From SVEL01 sp045123575 (GTDB lineage: Bacteria; Bacillota; Clostridia; Lachnospirales; Lachnospiraceae): a DNA stretch of 40,063 nucleotides. The translations under genes were made by a program, and so were the position numbers. The notes beneath the pieces were generated by a model. The model was not told where the DNA came from. It worked only from the letters and a program-made list of their open reading frames with translations, and did no database searches. Below, piece after piece: positions 32,722 to 40,063 of this stretch. The stretch is from contig JBGVKG010000050.1 of the NCBI GenBank assembly GCA_045123575.1, positions 1-40,063 of the forward strand, given 5' to 3'. Position 1 is the stretch's first letter. Each line of letters begins with the position of its first letter.

Positions 32722-35092
32722 AGCAAGTGAAGAGACTACAAAAGGTCTTACGGCTGAAAAACTTAAGGAAATTGATGGGTATCCGGAAGCTCAGAATACG
32801 ACGGTTGATGATGTGACATGGTTTAAAGAGGACAGTTATAAAGGGACTTCTTATGATTGGCTATGTAAAGTTTTTAAAAAGGCATCTAAAAAGCAGACAT
32901 TGAAATCTAAGGGTACGCCTGATTTCATGGTTACCTTGGATGGTTCAGATATTATTTTGCTTATAGAATGTAAGGGATCAGTAGCCGATCATTCAATGTT
33001 TGAAGACGTTAAAGGATATATTTCATATGGCTACGGAAAGCCAGAGGAGACTGAAAAATACGCTATTAACGGAGCACTATGGTATGCTTCGTTTTTGAAG
33101 GATGATTATGATGTTATTTCTGTAGGAATATCTGGACAAACAAAGACTGAGGCAAGAGTTACATCGTATGTATGGCCTAAGGGCGGAGATATTAGTGAAA
33201 TAGCAATTATAGAGGATGGATATTTAGATAAGTCATTATTGTCTATAAAAGATTATAGGAAAGAAGCTGAAATAGTCCTAAAGAGATTTGCAGCTACAGA
33301 AGAGGCGGTTCGCAAAGAATTACGGAGATATACGGTAGATTGTGCTAATTTCCTAAGACAGAACGGTATTGAAGATAATTCTAAGGCTGGTTTTGTTTCT
33401 GCGGTTATACTGGGATTGACTAATCATGAATCGAGCCTATACAAGAATACAAAAAATGCGATTGATCATAAAAAATCAACAAAATCAAAAAAGCTACTTA
33501 CGGATTCAATAGGGAAAGATGCAGTTAATCAGTTAAAACACTCTTTGTATGGTGAAGGAAATGAGTATGATCCTGCCTATGTTAAAGGCATTTGGGATAT
33601 AGATGGAATTCCACAAGGAAAAAGAATTTCCCTAAAAAAATTCTATAATGGTTTATTAGCTAAAGATGAGTTGTTACAGGCACCTAAAGGGAAAGATAAG
33701 TATTTCGCAGATGGAGATACCGTCCTTTCATGCTGCATATACTCGTTGTATGAGAATGTTATAGAAGTCTTAGACAAGTATTCCGGAATCGATATTATGG
33801 GAGAGTTTTATACTACTTTCCTAAGATTTACAAAAGGAAATGCCAAAGAAAAAGGAATCGTTCTTACACCTAAGCATATAACCGATTTGTTTTGTGATAT
33901 TGCAGAGTATTATAGTGACAAGAAATTCGATGAAAATACTAAGATAATTGACATATGTTGTGGCACGGGAGCATTTTTGATATCTGCTCTAAATAGAATT
34001 AAGAACAACGTTTATGCTGAAGCTATAGGGGAAGATACGAAAAAGGAAAGATATGGGTATGCTCAGAGTAATAGTCTGATTGGCGTTGAAAGAGATGCTT
34101 CGATGTATGCATTAGCATATGCAAATATGAGATTTCACGGTGATGGAAAATCAAATTTGTTTAACTGTTCATCGCTGTTAATAGATTCTTTTGCCCCTGT
34201 TGATGGAAGCGGTAAAACATATATCGAAAACAGACAGGTTACACTAAATGAAGCGCTGTCTTCTTTGGGGGATATAGATATAGGAATGATCAATCCTCCT
34301 TATTCGTTGGACAAGAAAGACTCTTCATCCACGCAAGAGTACGGTTTTGTAAAACAAATAAATGAGCTTAAAGATAAGAACAAGAAGATAGACAAAAAGA
34401 TAAAAGAGCTAAAGAAAAAAGCAGATGAGAAAGGAACAAATGCAGAAATAAATAAGCTTCAGAAAGAAAAAGAAGATAATCTTGCAAAGATTGACGCACT
34501 TGAAGTAGATTTTACAAAGAGTGGAATGAGAGAGATTGCTATTCAAAAGGGACAATCCGAACTGGATTTTGTTGCGTCTATGCTTCACTATCTGAAAAAA
34601 GGAGGTATAGGTATAGCCATAGTTCCTATGTCATGTGCTAGCGGGAGAGGATCATCGTTACGTTCTGAAATACTAAAGTATCATACTCTTTTGGCTTGTA
34701 TGACCATGCCTGCGCAGTTGTTTTTTGATAGTCATGTAGGAACAGCTACTTGCATAATGGTATTTAAAGCGCATGTACCTCATGATAGTAATAAGGCGAC
34801 TTTTTTTGCAAGATGGCAGGATGATGGATTTAAAGTTGTTCCACACAACGGTCGCAAGGACGCCGGTACTTGGGTTCAGAAAAAATTGGATTGGCTTGAT
34901 CAAATTGATGGTACAGCTGATATAGATGAGTATGTATGGCTTAGAAAGAAAATTAAAACAAGCGATGAAACTTTAGCCGAGGCGTATATAAAAACAGATT
35001 ATAGTAAATTGTCGGATGATAATTTTGAGCAGACACTAAAGAAATATTCCCTGTACAAGTACATGGAAGAAAACGGCTTGTTGGAGGAATAG
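32714..35092 (+). CDS. Fused restriction nuclease and adenine methyltransferase (BcgI-A-like)
   Basis: About 792 aa, starting at the ATG behind AAGGAGG. The N-terminal domain carries a PD-(D/E)xK nuclease site, TPDFMV (Asp70) then LIECKG (Glu85, Lys87). A helical segment leads to the N6-adenine methylase: SAM motif DICCGTGAF (413-421) and catalytic NPPY (527-530). A lysine-rich coiled coil (about 545-600) is inserted after NPPY. Later segments (SELDFVASMLHYLKKGG) match type I HsdM proteins. There is no separate translocase subunit (HsdR). Nuclease and methylase in one chain with a neighbouring specificity gene is the layout of BcgI-type (type IIB) enzymes, which cut on both sides of a bipartite site. 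Confidence 0.88.
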   Translation: MAKASEETTKGLTAEKLKEIDGYPEAQNTTVDDVTWFKEDSYKGTSYDWLCKVFKKASKKQTLKSKGTPDFMVTLDGSDIILLIECKGSVADHSMFEDVKGYISYGYGKPEETEKYAINGALWYASFLKDDYDVISVGISGQTKTEARVTSYVWPKGGDISEIAIIEDGYLDKSLLSIKDYRKEAEIVLKRFAATEEAVRKELRRYTVDCANFLRQNGIEDNSKAGFVSAVILGLTNHESSLYKNTKNAIDHKKSTKSKKLLTDSIGKDAVNQLKHSLYGEGNEYDPAYVKGIWDIDGIPQGKRISLKKFYNGLLAKDELLQAPKGKDKYFADGDTVLSCCIYSLYENVIEVLDKYSGIDIMGEFYTTFLRFTKGNAKEKGIVLTPKHITDLFCDIAEYYSDKKFDENTKIIDICCGTGAFLISALNRIKNNVYAEAIGEDTKKERYGYAQSNSLIGVERDASMYALAYANMRFHGDGKSNLFNCSSLLIDSFAPVDGSGKTYIENRQVTLNEALSSLGDIDIGMINPPYSLDKKDSSSTQEYGFVKQINELKDKNKKIDKKIKELKKKADEKGTNAEINKLQKEKEDNLAKIDALEVDFTKSGMREIAIQKGQSELDFVASMLHYLKKGGIGIAIVPMSCASGRGSSLRSEILKYHTLLACMTMPAQLFFDSHVGTATCIMVFKAHVPHDSNKATFFARWQDDGFKVVPHNGRKDAGTWVQKKLDWLDQIDGTADIDEYVWLRKKIKTSDETLAEAYIKTDYSKLSDDNFEQTLKKYSLYKYMEENGLLEE

Positions 35093-35094
35093 TT

Positions 35095-36201
35095 ATGGTA
35101 GACACAAAAAGGTGGATTGAAAAAAGGGTAGGTGACATATTTAAATCCTACACCGGCGGGGATTTGATATTGAATCAAGTTCAGCCTGGGGAGATACCGG
35201 TCATTTCGCATAGCATGGCTAACAATGGAGTTTCTGTTTATTCTGCTGAAATTGAGAATAGAAAACTATTTGATTGCCACAGAACTTTAAGTTTAGCGGA
35301 CAGAGGAACTTTCTTTGCAGCTGTTCAATTAAAGGATTTTTATATTGGTACGCGTGTAAAAGCATTAGAATTCAAGGATGGTTGCCATTCTGAGAATGTA
35401 ATGAATTTCTTTGCTACAATTATCAATAATGAGCGGTTCCGATTCTGCTATGGCAGAAACTGCACTGATGGAATTGATGAACTTATTATTAAGATACCTG
35501 TAATAGCTGATGAAAGTCCAGACTATGACTATATTGAAAAATATATGTCAGAAAGAAATATTGTTGTTGATGACATACCGGATTATTTCTTGGGAGAAGG
35601 GTATGAAAAGGCCTGCTGGTATTTAGATAATATCGATCAGTATATGTTCGAGAAGGAATATGCATCATCACAAGGAAAGAAACTTAAATTAACAGATAGA
35701 AAATGGAAAAAATTTATTTTAGGTAAAATCACTGATGATGTGCATAACGGCAAGTCATATAATGCAGCGGAGTTATCTCCTACAGATCTGGAAGATTATG
35801 TTTTGTACATAACAAGAACAGATAAGAACAATGGTATTTCAATGTATGTTCAACCTGAAGAATATGTTGGATTAGAATCTGCCGGCGCAATAACCATCGG
35901 TGATACAACTGCAACAATCTTTTATCAAAACCATGATTTTATCACAGGACCGCATGTTATTGTTATCAGAGCAAGTTGGTTTAATGAATATACGGCGAAC
36001 TTCTTGATAACTCTATTAAATATGGAAAAGTATAAATATCCAGTATTCGGTAGAGCGTTTTCTAAGGACTTAATCAAAGAAACGGAAATTTACTTGCCAG
36101 TTAAGAATGATTCAATACCGGATTATCAGTTTATGGAGGACTATATCAAAGGGTGTAAGTTTAGTTGTAAATTGGGGGACAAAGATTACTATAGCTCTTA
36201 G
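35095..36201 (+). CDS. Specificity subunit of the BcgI-like system
   Basis: A 368-aa S-type subunit with two similar halves, each a target-recognition domain and each ending in a short helix with the same signature: SPDYDYIEKYM at about 141 and IPDYQFMEDYI near the end. The first half begins KRWIEKRVGDIFKSYTGG, the second RKWKKFILGKITDDVHNGK, which shows the internal duplication. Two domains imply a split recognition sequence. The start is two bases after the methylase stop with GGAGG upstream, so both are translated together. The sequence recognised cannot be read from the protein. Confidence 0.85.
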   Translation: MVDTKRWIEKRVGDIFKSYTGGDLILNQVQPGEIPVISHSMANNGVSVYSAEIENRKLFDCHRTLSLADRGTFFAAVQLKDFYIGTRVKALEFKDGCHSENVMNFFATIINNERFRFCYGRNCTDGIDELIIKIPVIADESPDYDYIEKYMSERNIVVDDIPDYFLGEGYEKACWYLDNIDQYMFEKEYASSQGKKLKLTDRKWKKFILGKITDDVHNGKSYNAAELSPTDLEDYVLYITRTDKNNGISMYVQPEEYVGLESAGAITIGDTTATIFYQNHDFITGPHVIVIRASWFNEYTANFLITLLNMEKYKYPVFGRAFSKDLIKETEIYLPVKNDSIPDYQFMEDYIKGCKFSCKLGDKDYYSS

Positions 36202-36272
36202 ATTTTTTTGATTCATAAAATTTACTGGATTAATCGTATACTAGCAGAGCATAAAATATTACGATATCAAAG

Positions 36273-36314
36273 AACACCGTATGAAATGCAGTGATATGTA
36301 TTTCATACGGTGTT
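36273..36314. terminator. Hairpin between the S subunit and a convergent gene
   Basis: A perfect 15-bp stem AACACCGTATGAAAT/ATTTCATACGGTGTT with a 12-nt loop. T-runs are poor on both sides, yet its position between convergent genes suggests a two-way terminator. Confidence 0.7.
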
Positions 36315-36322
36315 TCTAATGA

Positions 36323-36697
36323 CTATGTATATAGGATACTTAGTCCGTTGGAAGTATTAAGATTTTTCTTGTAAACAATTTTGCTAAAAGCTCTGCTATC
36401 TGTTTTGGAATAGTACGCAAGACGTGCAAAGATTAGTACATATTCTATACAATGTGCACGCGGGAAAAGATACAAGTAGTTTTTAGCAACTTCCCTAATT
36501 TCTTCAGGTATTGGTAAGCTAAGAAATTTTTCATGCCAGCGAGGGGCAGGGGATTTTTCGCATGCCTGACCTTTACTTATCATTTCAGAGGCAAGAAAGG
36601 CGGTTTCTCTATCGACCCCAGATTCAATGAGATAAAGCTTATTTTGGCAAGCAATAATAATATTGTCTAGTGTATTCTCAATAGGTGATATGTTCAT
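36323..36697 (-). CDS. Uncharacterised 124-aa protein
   Basis: An all-helical soluble protein, unrecognised. It has the segment KSPAPRWHEKFLSLPIPEEI, followed by a hydrophobic helix, YVLIFARLAYY, and a basic end. GGAGG lies eight bases before its ATG. It stands between the restriction operon (convergent) and a truncated regulator start (divergent). Nothing in the sequence shows its job. Confidence 0.55.
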   Translation of the reverse strand: MNISPIENTLDNIIIACQNKLYLIESGVDRETAFLASEMISKGQACEKSPAPRWHEKFLSLPIPEEIREVAKNYLYLFPRAHCIEYVLIFARLAYYSKTDSRAFSKIVYKKNLNTSNGLSILYT

Positions 36698-36821
36698 AAT
36701 TTTTCCTCCATGTTTTATTAATGCGTTTTAGGTGAATTCGCGAATACGTTGAATAGAATATAACATATTGAGAATACCATTTGTGTTCCAAGTGTTGTAC
36801 TGAAAATAGCACAGCGAATTA

Positions 36822-36850
36822 TTGCAAAAAGAATATATACTTTGTATAAT
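36822..36850 (+). promoter_or_regulatory. Promoter of the truncated regulator
   Basis: TTGCAA (36822-36827), 17 bases and TATAAT (36845-36850), 31 bases before the start codon. Confidence 0.65.
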
Positions 36851-36881
36851 TTAAGAAATAAAAGTAAGGAGAGGCAGAACA

Positions 36882-36944
36882 ATGGTTACACAAAAAGCAA
36901 CTGCATTATGTATTTATGAAATATTGAAGACTTATTCGGATTAA
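36882..36944 (+). pseudogene. Truncated start of a WYL/HTH-type regulator
   Basis: AAGGAGAGG precedes an ATG encoding 20 residues (MVTQKATALCIYEILKTYSD) and a stop. The sequence looks like the first helix of clostridial WYL-domain transcription regulators, where the text normally continues with DENH and a winged helix. Here it stops and a hairpin follows at once. So either the gene lost its body or this is a short ORF of its own. A good promoter remains. Confidence 0.5.
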
Positions 36945-36950
36945 AAAACC

Positions 36951-37001
36951 GACCTCCCAATCGTTAGATTTTTGGTCTAACTTTTGGGGGTCAGTTCATG
37001 T
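36951..37001 (+). terminator. Hairpin after the truncated regulator
   Basis: GACCTCCCAA and TTAGA (36951-36968) pair with TCTAA and TTGGGGGTC, with small asymmetries. No clear T-run follows. From here to 37053 no gene is visible. Confidence 0.5.
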
Positions 37002-37053
37002 AGAGGGATTTTTAAGTTGTAGTAGGAGTGCGATGTGGTATAGTGAAGTTAAA

Positions 37054-37644
37054 CTAAAAGGAACAAGTCTCAAAACAAAACAGTATCTTTGTCAAATCAT
37101 AAATAGGACGTTTGATATTTAAGGGTCTAACAAATCCGGTTGAGTATATAAACGAAGAAATATCTTTCGTTTGTGCTGAATTCCATACCCGTTTTAAGGA
37201 TATATCTGCGTATTCACACTGCTCTGAATCTGCAATATATTTTAGATGCTTATTCATTTCGGCAATGTCTATATCTTTATCATAGTTCTTTAAAGAGATA
37301 ATTATAATTCGACACTTCTTGGTTTTATTTCGAATATGTCTTACCAGTTCCCCATATTTATTGTCAAATTCTGAAGGGTCAGATAAAAAGAAATCCATGT
37401 CTGATTCTCCAATATGTATCAAAATGTTTTCCGGGTTCAAACTAGCAATATAAGTATCATAGTATTCCATTGCGTTTGTTATTGATAAATCCGAAAAACT
37501 GCGATTATATATATCATTGTCCAAGGCAAATGCCTGCTTTAATTCGCAGAGAGGAATGGAAATGTCATTGTTTCCTCCAAAAATAATCATTCCATTTGGA
37601 TTGGCTAATTCGTTTAATGAGTGATACATTTGTTTTCTAAGCAT
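37054..37644 (-). CDS. SGNH-hydrolase-like protein, degenerate active site
   Basis: About 196 aa. The start is the ATG overlapping the transporter stop by eight bases, so the two are coupled. Block I, normally GDS, reads IIFGGNNDIS, block II is YNRSFSDLSI, and block III is IHIGESD. The nucleophile Ser is therefore not where expected, and the C-terminal D..H block is not evident. The protein may be inactive as an esterase or use another nucleophile. Such genes accompany SemiSWEET-like genes in gut Firmicutes (from memory). Confidence 0.6.
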   Translation of the reverse strand: MLRKQMYHSLNELANPNGMIIFGGNNDISIPLCELKQAFALDNDIYNRSFSDLSITNAMEYYDTYIASLNPENILIHIGESDMDFFLSDPSEFDNKYGELVRHIRNKTKKCRIIIISLKNYDKDIDIAEMNKHLKYIADSEQCEYADISLKRVWNSAQTKDISSFIYSTGFVRPLNIKRPIYDLTKILFCFETCSF

Positions 37645-37921
37645 TGTACAAGGCTCCCTTCTTATCAAGTGTGAGATTTCTAAAGTAGATGACAACATTT
37701 AGTGATACGATTGCTAAATTAAGAAGATAAACAATCAGTACATAATTTAGTTGTCCACTGATTATTTTTGCAGTGATTCCAGCAATGTAACCAGTAACAA
37801 TTAGTAATATAAAAGGCAGGCTGGTTCCTTTTGTAGTCCGCGCTTTATATGCCTTGATTACATTGAGTGGCCATGAAAGACCAAAACAGATTAGCATGAT
37901 AGATTCAAAAATTGCTCCCAT
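37637..37921 (-). CDS. SemiSWEET/PQ-loop small transporter
   Basis: A 94-aa membrane protein with three helices (about 5-22, 38-57, 62-80). The loop motif SWPLNVIKAYKARTTKGTS is the PQ-loop signature with Leu in place of Gln. Three-helix members form dimers that carry sugars in bacteria; the substrate here is unknown. GGAGG precedes the ATG. A promoter on the minus strand lies about 30 bases upstream. Coupled to the SGNH-like gene downstream. Confidence 0.8.
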   Translation of the reverse strand: MGAIFESIMLICFGLSWPLNVIKAYKARTTKGTSLPFILLIVTGYIAGITAKIISGQLNYVLIVYLLNLAIVSLNVVIYFRNLTLDKKGALYNA

Positions 37922-37948
37922 TGGGTTTCCTCCTTTTTTGTTTCTCTT

Positions 37949-37977
37949 ATCATAATGAGAAATGGGCGTTACGACAA
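37949..37977 (-). promoter_or_regulatory. Promoter of the SemiSWEET/SGNH pair
   Basis: On the minus strand TTGTCG, 17 bases and TATGAT. The -10 lies in an imperfect palindrome (TTTCTC-TTAT..ATAAT-GAGAAA, 37941-37962), a possible operator. Confidence 0.55.
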
Positions 37978-38023
37978 TTTTTTGAAAAATAGAAATATTT
38001 TTTTGTGAGAAAATTTATTTATT

Positions 38024-38051
38024 TTACTTTCAAAAGGTTTTTCAAAAGTAA
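38024..38051. promoter_or_regulatory. Inverted repeat upstream of the sensor kinase
   Basis: TTACTTT (38024-38030) and AAAGTAA (38045-38051) form a 7-bp inverted repeat with AAAA/TTTT inside. It lies just before a TAGAAT -10-like site (38068-38073) that has no good -35, a layout suited to activation by a bound regulator. Confidence 0.4.
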
Positions 38052-38095
38052 GAAAATGTGTTAAAGTTAGAATAAATAAGCGAGGTGAATCAGTT

Positions 38096-39640
38096 ATGGG
38101 GAATAAAATTACGTTGAAAGGTATTCAGCAGAGTTTCTTTCGAGTTCAAATGGTCTTGATTATTTCGTTAGCACTTTTTTTAGGGATATCCGGTACTTTA
38201 ATAAATATTCACTTTGAAAGACAAAAGAGAGACCAGAATCTGCAAAATGTGGCAGAGGCTATTGCACAGTCACCGATTCTTTTGGAACAAGAACCAGATT
38301 CATTGGTGTTAAATGAATATTTAGATTCTCTGAAGGATACTCTCGATAACATTGATGTCATTTCGGTTGTTGACAGTAATCTCGTGCGCTTATATCATTC
38401 CAATCATGAATTGATTGGCACTGCTTATGACGGAACAATCCCAAAGTTTGATGGTGAAGATGAAGGATATTACGCAATGAATGACAGCGGACCATCAGGA
38501 ACGCAACGACGGGCATATGCAGCTATTTATGACGAGAAAGGAAACTATATTGGTTTCGTTATGGCGATTATGTTGATGCAGAATATTCATAAAGAAACCT
38601 GGCAGACTGCGCTTATTTTTATCCTAATTACGATAGCTGCGATTTTGATGGAACTTTTGATTTCTACAGAAATGTCTAGCACGATTAAGAGAAGTTTGAT
38701 GGGATATGAGCCAGATGTTTTTTCGGCTATGTATCGTATTCGTGATAATATATTGGAATCGTTAGACGAAGGCATTATAGCCATAGACAATGAAGGCAGT
38801 GTACAGTTTGTAAACAGTGCGGCGGGGAGTATGCTGAACCAAATAGAAAATGGTCTTGCGACAAAGATTGTAGGCGAAAAAATTGACAATGTGAAATTAG
38901 GCAGTGAAACTCTTTTGGTTGATCGCATGCCGATTAAGGAAAATGAAGTGTGTGTTGGAGAAATCGCAATTCTTCATGACAGAGCAGAATACACCAAACT
39001 GATGGAGGACTTGACGGGAACCCGTTATCTGGTAGATTCCATGAGAGCAAATAATCACGATTTTACAAATAAACTTCATGTAATACTTGGGCTAATTCAG
39101 ATGGGAATGTATGAAAAGGCTATTTCCTATATTGAGAATATCACAATTGTGCAAAGGTCCACCATTAGTAAGATTATGAATGCCGTGCAGGAGCCGGCTG
39201 TGGCAGCATTATTGATAGGAAAAACAGCTAGAGCCTCTGAATTAAATATTAGGTTTGTACTTCGTGAAGGGTGTTTTTATTCCAATGCAGATATGCAATT
39301 GCCCTCCGAACTATTGGTTACAATTATTGGAAATCTGATAGAAAATGCCTTTGAGGCTATGAATGATACTATGGATTATAATGTTCAGAAAGAGTTGATA
39401 TTTGGGATTTATTCACGTCCTGGTGCAGTATTAATCACAACGGATGACACTGGAGTTGGAATCTCCGAGGAAAATTTGCAGCGGATATTTGACAATGGAT
39501 TCTCGACGAAAGGTGAAGGACGCGGAACAGGTCTGTATCAAGTGAAAGAAATGGTAGAACGTTATGGCGGTATAATTTCAGTTGAATCGCAGGAAGGTGT
39601 CGGCAGTTCCTTTACGGTCAGTTTTACAAAAAAAGGGTGA
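38096..39640 (+). CDS. DcuS/CitA-family sensor histidine kinase
   Basis: A 514-aa membrane kinase. A transmembrane helix at about 18-36 is followed by an extracytoplasmic PAS-like sensor domain (about 40-165), a second helix (about 170-190), a cytoplasmic PAS domain (about 215-310; ESLDEGIIAIDNEGSVQFVN) and a SpoOB-type dimerisation helix with the phospho-accepting His in MRANNHDFTNKLHVILG. The ATPase domain has NLIENAFEAM, DDTGVGI and GRGTGLYQVKEMVERYGG. Members sense di- or tricarboxylates. The following gene is its response regulator. Confidence 0.93.
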   Translation: MGNKITLKGIQQSFFRVQMVLIISLALFLGISGTLINIHFERQKRDQNLQNVAEAIAQSPILLEQEPDSLVLNEYLDSLKDTLDNIDVISVVDSNLVRLYHSNHELIGTAYDGTIPKFDGEDEGYYAMNDSGPSGTQRRAYAAIYDEKGNYIGFVMAIMLMQNIHKETWQTALIFILITIAAILMELLISTEMSSTIKRSLMGYEPDVFSAMYRIRDNILESLDEGIIAIDNEGSVQFVNSAAGSMLNQIENGLATKIVGEKIDNVKLGSETLLVDRMPIKENEVCVGEIAILHDRAEYTKLMEDLTGTRYLVDSMRANNHDFTNKLHVILGLIQMGMYEKAISYIENITIVQRSTISKIMNAVQEPAVAALLIGKTARASELNIRFVLREGCFYSNADMQLPSELLVTIIGNLIENAFEAMNDTMDYNVQKELIFGIYSRPGAVLITTDDTGVGISEENLQRIFDNGFSTKGEGRGTGLYQVKEMVERYGGIISVESQEGVGSSFTVSFTKKG

Positions 39641-39642
39641 AA

Positions 39643-40063
39643 ATGATGTATAAGGTATTGATTGTAGAAGACGACCCAATGGTCGCAATGATTAACGAAC
39701 AGTATATTAAGCAAAATAAGCAGTTCTATGTTGCAAATGTATGTAAAGACGGAAAAAGTGCATTAGAGTATTTGGAGGAACATACAGTTGACTTAATTGT
39801 GTTAGATGTGTTTATGCCACATACGGATGGCTTCGAGACATTGAGACAAATACGAAAAACAAAGATTCCAGTAGATGTGATTATGGTTACTGCGGCCAAT
39901 GACCGAGAATCATTGGAGGAAGCACTTCATCTGGGGATTATAGATTATTTGGTAAAACCGTTCACATTTGAGCGGTTTCAGATGGCGTTGGAAAAATATA
40001 TAGCACAAATAGGAGCACTGAAGCAAATTGACACGTTGAATCAGAAAAATATTGACTTTATTA
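39643..40063 (+). CDS. DcuR/CitB-type response regulator (cut by right edge)
   Basis: The start (ATG at 39643, or 39646 just after it) lies two bases after the kinase stop; the frame is open to the window end, giving about 140 residues. A receiver domain is complete: VEDDPM, phospho-accepting Asp in IVLDVFMPHTDG, Thr in MVTAAN and Lys in YLVKPFTFERF. In this family a helix-turn-helix domain follows beyond the edge. It would act with the kinase on carboxylate transport or fermentation genes not seen here. Confidence 0.9.
   Translation, partial: MMYKVLIVEDDPMVAMINEQYIKQNKQFYVANVCKDGKSALEYLEEHTVDLIVLDVFMPHTDGFETLRQIRKTKIPVDVIMVTAANDRESLEEALHLGIIDYLVKPFTFERFQMALEKYIAQIGALKQIDTLNQKNIDFI

Noticed and set aside
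32714..36201. Classical type I restriction system
   Set aside because: No HsdR translocase gene; the nuclease motif is fused to the methylase, which fits the BcgI layout better.

Overview
The window is AT-rich and looks like the chromosome of an anaerobic member of the Clostridia, most likely Lachnospiraceae (Butyrivibrio, Pseudobutyrivibrio, Lachnospira or Roseburia-like). The basis is the set of gene families: pyruvate formate-lyase, pyruvate phosphate dikinase with clostridial active-site numbering, an alpha2-type glycyl-tRNA synthetase, a TIGR04086-type membrane protein and a large operon of uncharacterised Lachnospiraceae-type proteins. This rests on family recognition, not on a database search. 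I saw no rRNA, tRNA, CRISPR array, transposase or integrase.

Left part (1-10.8 kb): tail of an unknown gene, citrate synthase on the minus strand, then divergent rarA followed at 1-35 nt spacing by four uncharacterised genes: a 1186-aa beta/alpha-solenoid protein, a degenerate Hsp70/actin-fold protein, a TPR protein and a membrane-anchored coiled-coil protein. A thioesterase ends the run before a terminator. This looks like an undescribed chaperone-like assembly.

Middle (10.8-28.5 kb): a strong promoter drives a pyruvate formate-lyase whose glycyl-radical domain is a separate 80-aa gene. After a bidirectional terminator and a repeat patch come an unknown membrane protein, a SpoIID-like peptidoglycan-binding protein and a small membrane protein. 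A peptide/ABC cassette follows (17.0-22.3 kb): LytTR regulator, GHKL kinase, a 21-codon cysteine-containing ORF with its own promoter, a perfect 14-bp hairpin, three ABC permease genes and one ATPase. Then glycyl-tRNA synthetase, a 7TM HD-GYP protein and pyruvate phosphate dikinase (ppdK).

Right part (28.5-40 kb) is accessory. A 26-nt imperfect copy of the ppdK 3' end recurs about 3.2 kb downstream, bracketing an island of small cassettes: a zinc-ribbon protein, a zeta-type toxin remnant behind an intact presumed antitoxin, an ORF broken by TGA, a DUF4160-like protein and a membrane-anchored protein. Similar hairpin/promoter units recur between them. About 0.9 kb of decayed DNA leads to a BcgI-like restriction-modification operon (small ribbon-helix-helix protein, fused nuclease-methylase, specificity subunit). 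Next are an unknown small gene, a truncated regulator start, a SemiSWEET-like transporter with a degenerate SGNH protein, and a DcuS/CitA-type sensor kinase with its response regulator, cut by the window edge.

Highly expressed genes (pflB, glyS, ppdK) use a visibly more C-ending codon set than the AT-rich accessory genes.
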